This document shows, piece by piece, positions 15,800 to 25,516 of a DNA stretch of 64,000 nucleotides (within the stretch, counting starts at the first letter, position 1; every line of letters starts with the position of its first letter). The notes under the pieces are model-generated. The model had not been told where the DNA came from, did not search any database, and was given only the letters and a program-made list of their open reading frames with translations. A program made the translations under genes and the position numbers. This stretch comes from an uncultured Oceanospirillaceae bacterium. GTDB taxonomy: Bacteria > Pseudomonadota > Gammaproteobacteria > Pseudomonadales > Balneatricaceae. The stretch spans positions 1 to 64,000 of the forward strand of contig CAKZOD010000012.1 in assembly GCA_937136055.1 (NCBI GenBank), read 5' to 3'.

Positions 15800-16600
15800 T
15801 TATATTTGCAGTTCATGAAAATCTAGCTGTTGTTGCTGATGTTTTGGGTGAGCTTCACTGAGCATCCAGCGATTACGGCCGGCTTCTTTAGCCTTGTACA
15901 TAGCAGCATCAGCTTTTTTTACCAGGTCAGTGGCGTTAGTTGCATTTTCAGGATAAATTGCAATTCCAATACTTGCACCAATATGGCATTCAGTATTTTC
16001 AATTTTATAAGTGGATTTTAAGCTGCTGATGATAACGGCAGCAATCTTACAGATAATCTCTGTCTTATCAATATTGTGTAATATTACCGCAAATTCATCC
16101 CCGCCTAGACGTGCAACAACATCCGTAGCACGCCTATCTCTTGCGATTCGCTTTGCTACTAAAACGAGCAGCTTATCCCCTACGTTATGACCGTAGTTAT
16201 CATTGATAGATTTGAATAAATCTAGATCAATAAAGAGCAAGGCAACTTTACTCGCTTCTCTATTCGCGCGCTTTAGGCTTTGTGAGAGTTGTTGATTGAA
16301 TACATTACGGTTAGAGAGACCTGTTAAGGCATCTTTAGTGGCGAGCTTTTTAAGATTTCTCTCATTGACTTTACGCCTGGTGATATCGCGTACGAACAAG
16401 GTTAAAAACTGTTGATCGTCAGTGCTTGCATAGTTTGCAGAACACTCTATATTCACTCTTCTATGACCCTTTTTTACGATTAAAACGAGCTCTTGTTGTT
16501 TGATTAAGCTGATGCTCAGTTCGCTCATCCAGTTTTTAAAGATTTTATTACTTTGTACATCGAGCATGTCTAGAAACGATTGATAACGTAATTTATCCAT
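15800..16600 (-). CDS. PAS-GGDEF diguanylate cyclase, downstream half of a split gene
   Basis: Makes cyclic di-GMP from two GTP. The GGDEF domain (about 100-255) is intact: DALTGLSNRNVF, FIDLDLFKSIND and ARLGGDEFAVI with the active-site GGDEF, preceded five residues earlier by the RATD inhibitory I-site. Before it come the end of a PAS domain and its linker (VRDITRRKVNERNLKKLATKD). The frame is open in phase through 16753, reading QALNKSNK, then RYQSILDTAIEGIITLD (PAS start). The domain is thus the C-terminal part of the gene at 16754-18052, separated only by a TAA codon at 16756-16754. If translated alone it would have to start inside the PAS domain, for instance at 16600. Confidence 0.8.
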   Translation of the reverse strand: MDKLRYQSFLDMLDVQSNKIFKNWMSELSISLIKQQELVLIVKKGHRRVNIECSANYASTDDQQFLTLFVRDITRRKVNERNLKKLATKDALTGLSNRNVFNQQLSQSLKRANREASKVALLFIDLDLFKSINDNYGHNVGDKLLVLVAKRIARDRRATDVVARLGGDEFAVILHNIDKTEIICKIAAVIISSLKSTYKIENTECHIGASIGIAIYPENATNATDLVKKADAAMYKAKEAGRNRWMLSEAHPKHQQQQLDFHELQI

Positions 16601-16753
16601 GCTTTGAGCGAGAAGAACGAGGGCAGCAGGGTTTGCATCAAGTATCTTGTAGTTAATGTCTAAGGTGATGATGCCTTCAATGGCGGTATCTAATATTGAT
16701 TGGTAACGTTGCTTGGCTTGCAGAAGTACTTTATTGCTTTTGTTTAGTGCTTG

Positions 16754-16756
16754 TTA
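16754..16756 (-). other. in-frame TAA splitting the Cache-HAMP-PAS-GGDEF gene
   Basis: The codons run AAT AAT AAG TAA CAA GCA CTA on the minus strand, inside the HAMP-to-PAS linker. The next 51 sense codons lead in frame into the downstream half. A single change (for example CAA or TTA to TAA) would explain it. A sequencing error cannot be excluded. Confidence 0.75.
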
Positions 16757-18052
16757 CTTATTATTATAAACTTGTGCCAGCTCTGATATTTCATCGTTGT
16801 TACCTATTAAGGGGATTTCATCATGGGGTTTATCTCTTAGCGTGCTAATCATTGCGCGCAGGGGCTGAATTAATATGCGTCTTAAGGTATATGACAGGAA
16901 AAGTGCACCTATTAAAATGCCGATCATCATAATCAGGAAAAGCTGGAAACTCACGGCTTTTGCTTTGGCCAGGACAAGGCGCTTGGGGAAAACTAAAATA
17001 ACCACCCAATATGTTTTAGGCATATGTAGATAAACGACTTCAGCACTTTCTTCGAACAAAGGGTCATGCTCCATTGTGAATCGTTTTGAGTGGAGCTGCT
17101 GTTTCGTGTCATATAAGGAGCGAACAATGTTAATGCTTTCCAAGGGACTAATATCAGATGCAGTATGATTTAAGTATTCACTCAGTTTAGAGTTTTGTGA
17201 GTGCAAAATTTCACTGCGGCTATCCTTTAAAATAGTATCTAAAGGCTTAAAATGCTCATTAATTTTTTGTTGTTCGGTTAATGACTTTTCAAATCTGACG
17301 GGCTTTTGTTTTAAGCCTAATACATTCTTTTGGTAATCAATACCTGGAGTGGCAATAAACGTATTATTGCGATCAAGGAGTAACGCATAACCTTGCGTAT
17401 TCTTCATGATATCTTGTAAGTTGCTTTTTAAGCCACTTAAGCTGATATCTATGCTGGCAACACCTTGGAATACGCCATTGACGGTTAGACTTTTAGCACA
17501 AGTCACCATTGGCTCTTTGCTGACGATGTCGGTGTAAGAGCGAGACCAATAACAGCCGTCATTTTGAATAAATTGAGTGGGTAAATACCACTCTTGGATA
17601 AAATAATCAGCCACGCGAGGGTCGTTATAGCTATTGCTAAACACAAAAGTACCACTTTCATCACGTGCCCAGAATAAGCTTGCCTTTTTTCGGCCGGGAT
17701 CTAAAGAAAAAGGCTTTGGCCAAACTCCAACACTAGTTATAGCTAAATCCTTTGGGAGAGCTTTGATTTGGTATTCCAATTGCATTTTTAGATGGTTGAT
17801 ATCGCGGCTTGAGATTGCAAGTGCAGCAATAGTTGCAACGATGTTTTCGGCAAATAACGTTTGTTTTTCTAAGTTTAAAACCGTTGACTCGCCTACTTTT
17901 TGAATAAGTTGACGGTCTTTAGCCACAAGCTCGCTGCCCGTTAACCAAACACCTGCAATAATGACGGTTAAAAGGGTAAAAGCTAATGTAATACTAAAAA
18001 CAAGGTTAATTTTATGCTGTAACTTGTATGTATATTTATACTTACCAAACAA
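16754..18052 (-). CDS. Cache-HAMP sensor half of a split diguanylate cyclase
   Basis: A 432-aa product with a basic N-terminus, a first membrane helix near residues 15-40, a large periplasmic dCache-type domain (about 45-365, including DPRVADYFIQEWYLPTQF and GYALLLDRNNTFIATPG), a second helix near 368-392 (LFLIMMIGILIGALFLSY) and a HAMP domain to the end. The product stops in the middle of the HAMP linker (EISELAQVYNNK) with no output domain. The frame continues without shift beyond the stop into PAS-GGDEF at 15800-16600, so the intact ancestor was one protein of about 750 residues. Translated alone, it could bind ligand but could not signal. Confidence 0.8.
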   Translation of the reverse strand: MFGKYKYTYKLQHKINLVFSITLAFTLLTVIIAGVWLTGSELVAKDRQLIQKVGESTVLNLEKQTLFAENIVATIAALAISSRDINHLKMQLEYQIKALPKDLAITSVGVWPKPFSLDPGRKKASLFWARDESGTFVFSNSYNDPRVADYFIQEWYLPTQFIQNDGCYWSRSYTDIVSKEPMVTCAKSLTVNGVFQGVASIDISLSGLKSNLQDIMKNTQGYALLLDRNNTFIATPGIDYQKNVLGLKQKPVRFEKSLTEQQKINEHFKPLDTILKDSRSEILHSQNSKLSEYLNHTASDISPLESINIVRSLYDTKQQLHSKRFTMEHDPLFEESAEVVYLHMPKTYWVVILVFPKRLVLAKAKAVSFQLFLIMMIGILIGALFLSYTLRRILIQPLRAMISTLRDKPHDEIPLIGNNDEISELAQVYNNK

Positions 18053-18645
18053 ACTTCATTGCCTCAAAACACCTAAGGAACTAACGATAGGTTACTACGC
18101 TTAATATGTGTGGATATAAGGCGCAGAGGATAATCAATTAAATACTTTGGAACACAAAGAGCATTTCAGTGCAGGTGGCTAATCCATGCTTAGTGATTTA
18201 TTGAAGCTTTGACTTAATAATTCACTGAAAAAGAGATTAGCACCGCTTGATGGAGGATTTTGCTTAATTAGAGCAAATGTCATTCCCTAAAATGTAATGC
18301 ATTCCTTTTATCTGTTTAATAAACAACAGAAAAATCACCATGAGATTGTTATTTTTTAGTGATTATTAGAACTATTGTACATTTAAAAATCAGTGCAATA
18401 CAAACCAGAAGAGCAAGATAGTATATTTAGTGATCAGTATTTCCTAGGCAACAAAAACTCTATATAAGTAATTGTTTATCGAAAGAAAACACCTGTGTTT
18501 ACTTTATTAGCAGGAAATATTGTGTATCAAGGAGGAGGTAAGCAGGAATCTTGCTAACGCGAATGAGATTGTGTGTAGAGTAGCTAACCTTCGCGTTTAA
18601 AAGCGCTCAGGTTAGCTGTGCAAAATTGTCGCTATTTAGTGAAAA
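18053..18645. other. intergenic region with two inverted repeats
   Basis: About 590 bases without a gene. AGCTAACCT (18582-18590) pairs with AGGTTAGCT (18609-18617) around an inner CGC/GCG stem, just past the 3' end of the PRPP-synthetase-like gene; it lacks a T-run, so it is a weak terminator at most. AAACACCTGTGTTT at 18487-18500 is a palindrome in the region upstream of the split sensor gene. Nothing else seen. Confidence 0.35.
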
Positions 18646-19872
18646 TTATTGCAGTTGTTCAGTTGTGTGCAGGCTGCTGAGCTGATCTGCAAACCAAATC
18701 TTACGCGTAAATCTAGGGTTTTTCGAAGACATGTCGATCTTGTAAGGATTTGCTTCTTTCGTTAAAGGTAATTCTAAAATTCGGCCTAGTTCTTGAGCTA
18801 GCCATTTTTCAATCTTTAACACTACCATTTTCTTTCTTAGGCGACCTTGAACGTCACGGTTAAGAATAGTCGGCAATGTATTCAGTGTCAGTATTTCATC
18901 AATAGCATTATTTGCCATACGCTCACGTCCTTCGTCTGAAGCGTAGAAGTGAGAAACTGCAAAAATAGTGCGATGCGGTGCAAGCTGTTGTAAGAATTGA
19001 CAAGATTTAACCACAGTTGAGCCTGTTCTGACCATGTCATCAAAGAGAACAATGCTGCAACCTTCGAGTTCTTCAAAGGTATGTTCACTCTCTTTATGTA
19101 AAGTAATGCGCACCTTATGCTCAGAAGTACGCTCTTTATCAAGCAGGATGAACTTTGCTTTTGTGAGACCTAGTTGAGTAAACATTGATTTTACAAAATC
19201 ACGTGCGCCTTTATCGGGTGCGCATAATGCCAAACCTTCCCCTTGGGAATTACATTTGATGATATTTGAGTTGAGTAAGTAATGGGCATAGATTTCGTAA
19301 GGGATAAGGTTATGAAAATTTCCTTCAAATACTTCGTCAAAAATGCATTGTACGGAGTAAGAGTGATTGTGCACTGTTAGTACACGGTCAACACCTGAGA
19401 GCTTAAGCATTTGTGCATAGAGCTTAGAGGTAAAAGGTTGGCCATCAAATTTTTTCAGATCCTCTTTCGGGCGTGGTGTCGCTGTCACACCTAAATCTGC
19501 ATGTGCTCCGCGATCTTGGGCGCTAAAAAACAAATCGGGCTCAAGCAAAATAACACTTTTGGCGCCGTTCTCCTTTGCAGCTCGAGCGATAAAGAAATTG
19601 TGCATCGCAAGCTCTTGGCGGGTTTTAACTAAGCTACTTGTACTGACGATCACAACTGTTTTGCCTACTAAGCTATTGCCGATGTTTTGAAAGTCTAATT
19701 CATCGGAAATAAAACGTGGGCAGAATTCGGTATTTGTGAATGCCTTCATGCCAATTAAATCGGCAATATCAAGGTTTTGTCCCATGGCATATGCGACATC
19801 GATAGCAAAGGGATTATCGGAAGAATTACCGACAATGACAATTTCGTTAGAAGGGTTTGAAACAGGACTCAT
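18646..19872 (-). CDS. divergent ribose-phosphate pyrophosphokinase-like protein
   Basis: A two-lobed phosphoribosyltransferase-fold protein related to PRPP synthetase (ribose 5-phosphate plus ATP to PRPP). The PRPP-binding loop reads FDDMVRTGSTV in the second lobe (around residue 275-290). The region corresponding to the ATP-site TVDLHADQ of Prs reads TVHNHSYSVQ here. At 408 aa it is about 90 residues longer than typical Prs (about 315), with extra segments in the middle and C-terminus. It may be a specialised PRPP synthetase or a regulatory homologue. The canonical prs gene is not in this window. Confidence 0.72.
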   Translation of the reverse strand: MSPVSNPSNEIVIVGNSSDNPFAIDVAYAMGQNLDIADLIGMKAFTNTEFCPRFISDELDFQNIGNSLVGKTVVIVSTSSLVKTRQELAMHNFFIARAAKENGAKSVILLEPDLFFSAQDRGAHADLGVTATPRPKEDLKKFDGQPFTSKLYAQMLKLSGVDRVLTVHNHSYSVQCIFDEVFEGNFHNLIPYEIYAHYLLNSNIIKCNSQGEGLALCAPDKGARDFVKSMFTQLGLTKAKFILLDKERTSEHKVRITLHKESEHTFEELEGCSIVLFDDMVRTGSTVVKSCQFLQQLAPHRTIFAVSHFYASDEGRERMANNAIDEILTLNTLPTILNRDVQGRLRKKMVVLKIEKWLAQELGRILELPLTKEANPYKIDMSSKNPRFTRKIWFADQLSSLHTTEQLQ

Positions 19873-20190
19873 AGTGATAACTCATCGTCTTTAGCAGTTT
19901 TAAAGAATGGCAGTTAATAGGCTGATCTTTTATTGCACTGGATAACAATTATGCGTTCCACAGTGTATTAAAAAAGCTCGGCAAGTATATCACTAGAAGC
20001 CTTTTAGCGTTGTACTTTTGGGTTATAAAATTACAAAGTTTAAAAACTAATTCGCTTAAAAACTCAGGTTGTATTCAGTTTTAAATATTGCTGAAAGCAC
20101 CAGAGCGTCATGGCCAGCTTTGTACGCATTGACGGCGCAAGCTGAAGGGAAAGAGCTTACCTAGAGCTAATAGCGTATTGATGAAAAAAT
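19873..20190. other. intergenic region, nothing recognised
   Basis: About 320 bases between two genes on the minus strand. It should hold the promoter of the PRPP-synthetase-like gene, but no clear -35/-10 pair or operator was found. Confidence 0.3.
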
Positions 20191-20802
20191 CTAAGTGTTT
20201 TCTATGAGAGTCAGTTCGTGCAAATATGGTGAAAGGGCACTGTGAAAGCTTTCAAGGGAAGGCGCTTCGACTGATAAACATAGATGCTGCCCCTGAGCTA
20301 ACCATTGCCTAGAAATAACATCGACACCTTTAGACTGCTTTATTAAATGCTCAAGATTACCTGTAAGATGAAAAGGTACATTGATTGAAAGCTCTGTTGT
20401 GAGTTCGACGCTTTCGTTGATACTTTGTTCAACTGCTAATTTTACCGTTGAGCTATAAGCGCGAGCGATTCCTCCGGTGCCAAGTTTAATACCGCCAAAA
20501 TAGCGTGTTACAACGACACAGATGTTGCCTAAGCCGCTGTATTTTAATACCTGAAACATGGGTAGGCCAGCGGTACCTTTAGGTTCTCCATCATCACTAT
20601 AGCCCCACATTGAAGATTGTTCAGGTTCTCCTGCAATAAAGCAATGACAACTGTGATTAGCGTTTGTATGAATCGCTTTGATTTGGTGGACGTAGTCGAG
20701 TGCCTCTTGTGCGCTCGTCACGATGGCAAGATTGCCGATGAACTGACTTTTTTTGATGACCTGAGAAACTTCAATAATTTTAGTGGGGCGGTAATAGCTC
20801 AT
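20191..20802 (-). CDS. yigZ: YigZ/IMPACT-family protein
   Basis: A 203-aa UPF0029 protein. The N-terminal IMPACT domain (residues 1-120) has KKSQFIGNLAIV, ANHSCHCFIAGE, WGYSDDGEPKGTAGLPMF and VVVTRYFGGIKLGTGGIARAY, the most conserved stretches of the family. The C-terminal DUF1949 ferredoxin-like domain follows (about 135-200). Eukaryotic IMPACT regulates GCN2; in bacteria the role is unproven, with suggested effects on translation-linked processes or nucleic-acid binding. It is a single gene with its own start ATG. Confidence 0.9.
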   Translation of the reverse strand: MSYYRPTKIIEVSQVIKKSQFIGNLAIVTSAQEALDYVHQIKAIHTNANHSCHCFIAGEPEQSSMWGYSDDGEPKGTAGLPMFQVLKYSGLGNICVVVTRYFGGIKLGTGGIARAYSSTVKLAVEQSINESVELTTELSINVPFHLTGNLEHLIKQSKGVDVISRQWLAQGQHLCLSVEAPSLESFHSALSPYLHELTLIENT

Positions 20803-21870
20803 TTTGTGATTTACTCAGGCTTTATAAGAAGAGGGGATTCTATCGCATCTTAGCGTAAATATTAATTTTCGAATTAATTCATTTTGAATAGGTGCGAAAG
20901 TAAACGTTGAAAAGGACGCTTATGTTTTTTTTAAGCTGCTTTTGTTGTCATTATGGATTGGTGTGATCGCCTCAAGGTTTGGTTTTTATGTGTGTTCTAA
21001 AGCTAATTTTAATAAGATCAGAAAATCAAGGGTTGTCTATCTGAAATTGATTTATTTTTACTTAAAATAATTAAAAATATCTCAAAATAAGTATTGACAT
21101 AAACAATGCTAGAAATGGCGGGCTTTTGCTGTAGGTGGTGGGTTTTTAAACAAAAAAGCGTCATAAGATATTGTTTTATAAGAATATGGATATGTGGTTA
21201 AAAAATAATCAATTTGTTAGATGTGTTGTAATTATAGGCCTGCAAGACAATCTCGTGACACTATTAACAGAGTTATCCACAGTAGATGTGGGCACATTTA
21301 TCTAGCCCATATATGGGGCGGCTTACGTGCCATTTAAGGTGTTCAAGTGGTTATTTTTACGCTTAAACTTAACGCTTTTATAAGACGCTGATAATGCAAA
21401 AATGTTGCACAGGTTGGTTAATTTAAAGTGCTTTTTAATAAAAAATTGACCAAATGGGATAATTCGAGCAAATTCGAAACTTTGAAAGAGATATAAAAGT
21501 TCGCTCAAAGAGAGGTGTTAGTTGTCATTTTGTCGAGTATTTGAACGAACAACAAATAGCAGTTGCCACATTGAGCTGTTGTTAAATTCAAGAATAAGGA
21601 AGAGGAGGACATAATCACACTGAGTGTTTGTAATCTCTATAGCAGAATAGCTTTAAGATAGGTTTGAAAGTGTAAGAAGTGTAGGAAGTGAAATAAGTAT
21701 AAAGAAAGCTGTGTAAGCGCCTATGAGCATCTACGTGCCTAATCTGAGCTAGCTGTAACAGTAACTTAGAATTGCCCATGACTGTCTTTGTACACTAATA
21801 CCAGTAGTTTCGAGCGGGCATTAAAAAGCCGGGCTAGCCCGGCTTTAAATGACAGTTTCTTTGTATCTTA
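20803..21870. other. long AT-rich intergenic region with one DnaA box
   Basis: Just over 1 kb without a credible gene. The sequence is AT-rich, particularly 21000-21220. A perfect DnaA box (TTATCCACA) lies at 21273-21281; only one was seen, so an origin is not indicated. A short minus ORF at 21323-21508 has no recognisable features. An unannotated small RNA is possible but nothing in the sequence proves it. The nhaB terminator sits at the right end. Confidence 0.35.
21825..21846 (-). terminator. intrinsic terminator after nhaB
   Basis: Perfect 22-bp palindrome AAAGCCGGGCTAGCCCGGCTTT, followed on the minus strand by TTAA and preceded by a short T-run. It lies 25 bases past the nhaB stop. Confidence 0.85.
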
Positions 21871-23373
21871 TTAGATAAAGTATGTCACTCCAATGTAACC
21901 TACAATGCTCAATACGATAGTGTAAGGCAGTGCCATGATAACCATTTTGCCGTAAGACAAGCGGATAAGTGGTGCAAGTGCTGAAGTTAATAAGAATAAG
22001 AAAGCAGCTTGGCCGTTTGGTGTTGCTACACTTGGTAGGTTAGTACCTGTGTTAATTGCAATCGCTAGACTTTCATAGTGTGCACGGTCAATAGTGCCAT
22101 TTTTAAAAGCTTGACTTACTTCATTAATGTACACAGTCGCAACAAATACGTTGTCGCTAATAGCTGAGAGAACACCATTGGCAATGAAGAACATTCCAGG
22201 TTGAATATCTTTAGGCATTGCCAATACGTAATTAATGATTGGCGTGAATAAATGCTGCTCATGTATTACCGATACAATAACGAAGAAAACTACCAATAAA
22301 GCAGTGAAGGGTAATGCCTCTTCAAAGGCTTTGCCGATTTGGTGTTCTTCAACAATACCGTTGAATGCAGTGAGTAAAATAATGATCGAAAGACCAATAA
22401 GACCAACAGCAGCCCAGTGGAAAGCTAGTGCTAATACTAAAAAGCCTGCGACTAAAATTTGGATATAAAGCTTAGCTTTGTCGCGAGAGTCGCGCTTCGC
22501 ATCTTCTTTTGCTGCAAAATCTTCTAGAATTTCACGTACTGTTTCAGGCAGTAGTGTGCCGTAATCCAATATTTTGAACTTCTCTAGCATTGCACAAGTA
22601 ATCAAACCCATCACAAACACTGGTATAGAAACCGGTGCCATTTGCAGGAAGAATGCCATGAAATCCCAGTCCATTTTTTCTGCAATCAATAAGTTTTGCG
22701 GCTCACCTACGAGTGTCGATACACCACCTAACGCAGTTCCTACTGCGCCATGCATGATCAAACTACGCAGGAAAGACCTGAATTGAAGAAGGTCTTCACG
22801 GCGTGAGCTTTCAATGACGTTGTCATTGGTGTGATCGTGATCATCTTTGTTGTTCTTGCCTGAAGCGACTTTGTGATAAACCGAGTAGAAACCAACACCT
22901 ACTGAGATCAATACGGCAGTTACCGTCAATGCATCTAAAAACGCTGAAAGTACAGCGGCAACAGATGAGAACAATAGTGAAAGGAGGATTTTAGAGCGCA
23001 CAGTAACCAGTAGTTTAGTAAATACCCAAAGCAGCATTGACTGCATAAAGTAGATACCGGCAACCATAAACATTAAGAGTAAAATAACTTCAAGGTTTGC
23101 GTTTACTTCTGCATAAACAGATTCAGGTGAAGCGAGTTTAATAACGATCGCTTCGATGGCTAATAAACCACCGGGTTGGAGCGGATAGCATTTTAAAGCT
23201 AAGGCAAGTGTAAAGATGAATTCAAAAATGAGTACCCAGCCTGCAACCGTTGCACCAGCGGTAAAAAGGATAATAGGGTTGATGATAAGGAAGACTACAA
23301 TAGCCTGTTTATACCAAACAGGAGAGTTGCCTAAAAAGTTTTTTAAAAATGCCTGGGTTATAGAGGTGGTCAT
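21871..23373 (-). CDS. nhaB: Na+/H+ antiporter NhaB
   Basis: An inner-membrane antiporter exchanging cytoplasmic Na+ for external H+. The 500-aa product has about 12 hydrophobic segments. NhaB-type signatures include [20 protein letters not shown] at the start, the [20 protein letters not shown] helix carrying the transport Asp, [17 protein letters not shown], and [15 protein letters not shown] plus [18 protein letters not shown] near the C-terminus. Together with Na+-NQR elsewhere in the window it points to a sodium-based energy economy, as in marine bacteria. Single gene ending in a strong terminator. Confidence 0.95.
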   Translation of the reverse strand: MTTSITQAFLKNFLGNSPVWYKQAIVVFLIINPIILFTAGATVAGWVLIFEFIFTLALALKCYPLQPGGLLAIEAIVIKLASPESVYAEVNANLEVILLLMFMVAGIYFMQSMLLWVFTKLLVTVRSKILLSLLFSSVAAVLSAFLDALTVTAVLISVGVGFYSVYHKVASGKNNKDDHDHTNDNVIESSRREDLLQFRSFLRSLIMHGAVGTALGGVSTLVGEPQNLLIAEKMDWDFMAFFLQMAPVSIPVFVMGLITCAMLEKFKILDYGTLLPETVREILEDFAAKEDAKRDSRDKAKLYIQILVAGFLVLALAFHWAAVGLIGLSIIILLTAFNGIVEEHQIGKAFEEALPFTALLVVFFVIVSVIHEQHLFTPIINYVLAMPKDIQPGMFFIANGVLSAISDNVFVATVYINEVSQAFKNGTIDRAHYESLAIAINTGTNLPSVATPNGQAAFLFLLTSALAPLIRLSYGKMVIMALPYTIVLSIVGYIGVTYFI

Positions 23374-23765
23374 ATAAAATATGTCCTTAAAGTCAGTAAA
23401 TACAAATGAAAGTGTAGGATAAAAAGCCTAGGCGGCGATTAATCTCTCCTTTTACATTTATAACGATAAAATGGTTAAGGTTTTTGTTACTTCTCAATAT
23501 GATGAAAAATTAGTCAGCTAGTTTTTGTTGTATTTACAAAGCTTTCAACAACTATCCTGTTTATCACTGTTTGAGTGCAGGTTACTGTGCCTTTAGTATT
23601 AAGATATTTAATAGAAGTTTACAGCGACCTAATTCACGGATTTTACCAATAAATTCACGACATTATAAAGTGAATGTGTGGACAAATTAAGCGTTGCTTT
23701 GAAATATCTCGTTAAAACCCACTTTTTTAGTACTTTTTGGGCTTGAATTACTAACAGTGGGTGTG
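23374..23765. other. intergenic region, nothing recognised
   Basis: About 390 AT-rich bases between two minus-strand genes. It should contain the nhaB promoter; no convincing hexamer pair or operator was found. Confidence 0.3.
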
Positions 23766-24134
23766 CTAATTATTCTGAATTTTTTTGCTATCACCTTGTT
23801 TTTTCTTGAAAAGCTTGCCTAAAGAGGTTGCGAGCATGACATTTCCGTGTGCTTTTAGCTGGCCTTTCATAAATGCAGACATACCATCAATTTCACCGGA
23901 CATTAATGCAATAAAAGTCGATTGGTCCATAATTAAGGTGATGTTAGGATCGTCGTGTTCACCCAGTTGTGTACTACATAGACCTTGATTAATATCGATA
24001 TAGAAAAATAAGTCGTCACTTAAATTGAATTGATAAACAGCACAGAGATCGGCTCCTTGGTCAGGCTGAAATCGAGAAGGGAGTTTTGCTATTATTTGTT
24101 CGATATTAGAAGTGGAGTTTTCGCTTTCAGACAT
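23766..24134 (-). CDS. SCP2 sterol-carrier-domain protein
   Basis: A 122-aa single-domain SCP2 protein: LPSRFQPDQGADLCAVYQFNLS, then a strand-rich core and the family ending IDGMSAFMKGQLKAHGNVMLATSLGKLF, which lines the hydrophobic pocket. SCP2 proteins bind lipids or fatty acyl chains. The C-terminus is basic and carries no PTS1-like or membrane signal. The ATG at 24134 is used; a GTG just before it (24137) is also possible. Transcribed divergently from sohB. Confidence 0.85.
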   Translation of the reverse strand: MSESENSTSNIEQIIAKLPSRFQPDQGADLCAVYQFNLSDDLFFYIDINQGLCSTQLGEHDDPNITLIMDQSTFIALMSGEIDGMSAFMKGQLKAHGNVMLATSLGKLFKKKQGDSKKIQNN

Positions 24135-24236
24135 CACGGCTTAACCTGTTAAAAATGCTATGTAAAAAAATGGTTTAGTAAACGTTTTATGTTACATTAA
24201 TGCCAGCTTTGTGTAACGAGAATTTGGAGATTTAGA

Positions 24237-25418
24237 TTGGTTGATTTTTTGTTTGAATACGGTTTGTTTTTAGCTAAGGCTATTACGGTAATAGTCACAC
24301 TATTTATTATCTTGGTCGGTTTTATGGTGATCGGATCAAGAGGAAAGAAAGAGCATGCTCAAGGTGAAATTGTGCTCACCTCTTTAAACGATGGTTTCAC
24401 CGAGATGAGAGAAGCAATTGAGTCTGTTGTTGTCGATGCTGAAGTTTATAAACAGCAAATGAAAGTGCAGAACAAGAAAGATAAACAAGAGGCGAAAGAG
24501 AAAAAGAAGCAGGCTAAAGCAGAAGCTAAATTAGCCCTTAAGCGGGAAAAGGCTTTAAGTAAAGATACAGCTAAAAGCGCTGAAACAGCAGCGGTAGACA
24601 ACCAAGAGAACAATGCTCAATCAACAGAAGATGAGCAAGGCGCTGAAGAGAGTGATAAAAAACGTATCTTTGTATTAGATTTTGAAGGCGATATTAAAGC
24701 CTCTGAAGTAGATCTAATGCGCGAGGAGATATCGGCAGTGTTGTCTTTTGCTAGTAAAGAAGATGAAATCGTATTGCGCCTAAACAGTGCCGGCGGCATG
24801 GTGCACACATACGGTTTGGCTGCATCTCAGTTAGAGAGGATCAAAAGCGCCGAAATTAAACTGACTATCTGTGTCGATGAAGTAGCAGCGTCAGGAGGCT
24901 ACATGATGGCATGTTTAGCAGATAAGTTAATTGCTGCTCCTTTCGCGATCGTAGGTTCGATTGGTGTAGTTGCGCAATTACCCAATTTTAACCGTGTGTT
25001 AAAAAAGCACGGGGTAGATTATGAAACCTTTACGGCGGGGGAATACAAGCGCACTGTTACCATGTTTGGTGAAAATACCGAAAAAGGTAAAGAGAAATTC
25101 ATTGAAGAAATTCAAGATACTCATTTATTGTTTAAGGAGTTTGTATCAGAAGCTCGCCCAGCAGTTGATATTAATACTGTCGCGACGGGAGAGGTTTGGT
25201 TTGGTAAACGTGCAATCGAACATCAGTTGATTGATGAGCTCAATACCTCTGATGATTTCTTGATGAAAGCGTGTCAATCTGCAGATGTGTTTCAAGTACG
25301 TTATGAAATGAAAAAATCCTTTGGCGAAAAACTTAGCGAATTTACAGTTAACACCAGTACAAATATAGCCACTAACGTACTACAAAAAATTACTAGATCG
25401 ACAAATTTGTTTCACTAA
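24237..25418 (+). CDS. sohB: SohB-type inner-membrane S49 serine protease
   Basis: A signal-peptide-peptidase-like protease. A membrane helix lies at residues 9-33 (AITVIVTLFIILVGFMVIG), followed by a Lys/Glu-rich coiled-coil segment (about 75-140). The S49 domain follows: IFVLDFEGDIKASEVD, LRLNSAGGMVHTYG, and the nucleophile Ser in VAASGGYMMACLAD, with the basic partner in the EYKRTVTMFG region. The start is TTG at 24237 after TTTGGAGA; no in-frame ATG is better placed. It precedes the TetR/PsrA-like gene by about 100 bases. Confidence 0.92.
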   Translation: MVDFLFEYGLFLAKAITVIVTLFIILVGFMVIGSRGKKEHAQGEIVLTSLNDGFTEMREAIESVVVDAEVYKQQMKVQNKKDKQEAKEKKKQAKAEAKLALKREKALSKDTAKSAETAAVDNQENNAQSTEDEQGAEESDKKRIFVLDFEGDIKASEVDLMREEISAVLSFASKEDEIVLRLNSAGGMVHTYGLAASQLERIKSAEIKLTICVDEVAASGGYMMACLADKLIAAPFAIVGSIGVVAQLPNFNRVLKKHGVDYETFTAGEYKRTVTMFGENTEKGKEKFIEEIQDTHLLFKEFVSEARPAVDINTVATGEVWFGKRAIEHQLIDELNTSDDFLMKACQSADVFQVRYEMKKSFGEKLSEFTVNTSTNIATNVLQKITRSTNLFH

Positions 25419-25516
25419 CGTGTTAATCGAATTTATCATGTAGTATCGTTAATGTTTTAAACAAGTGATTGAATTTGCTTGTAATGATGAAAATTGATTG
25501 GATAAAGGGTAAGTGA

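Noticed and set aside
21273..21281. Replication origin at the DnaA box
   Set aside because: Only one perfect box was seen and neither dnaA, dnaN, gidA nor other origin genes are nearby.
24135..25516. PsrA-type binding site upstream of sohB or the psrA-like gene
   Set aside because: Only weak partial matches such as GTTTTAAAC were seen; they do not match the GAAAC-N4-GTTTC pattern.
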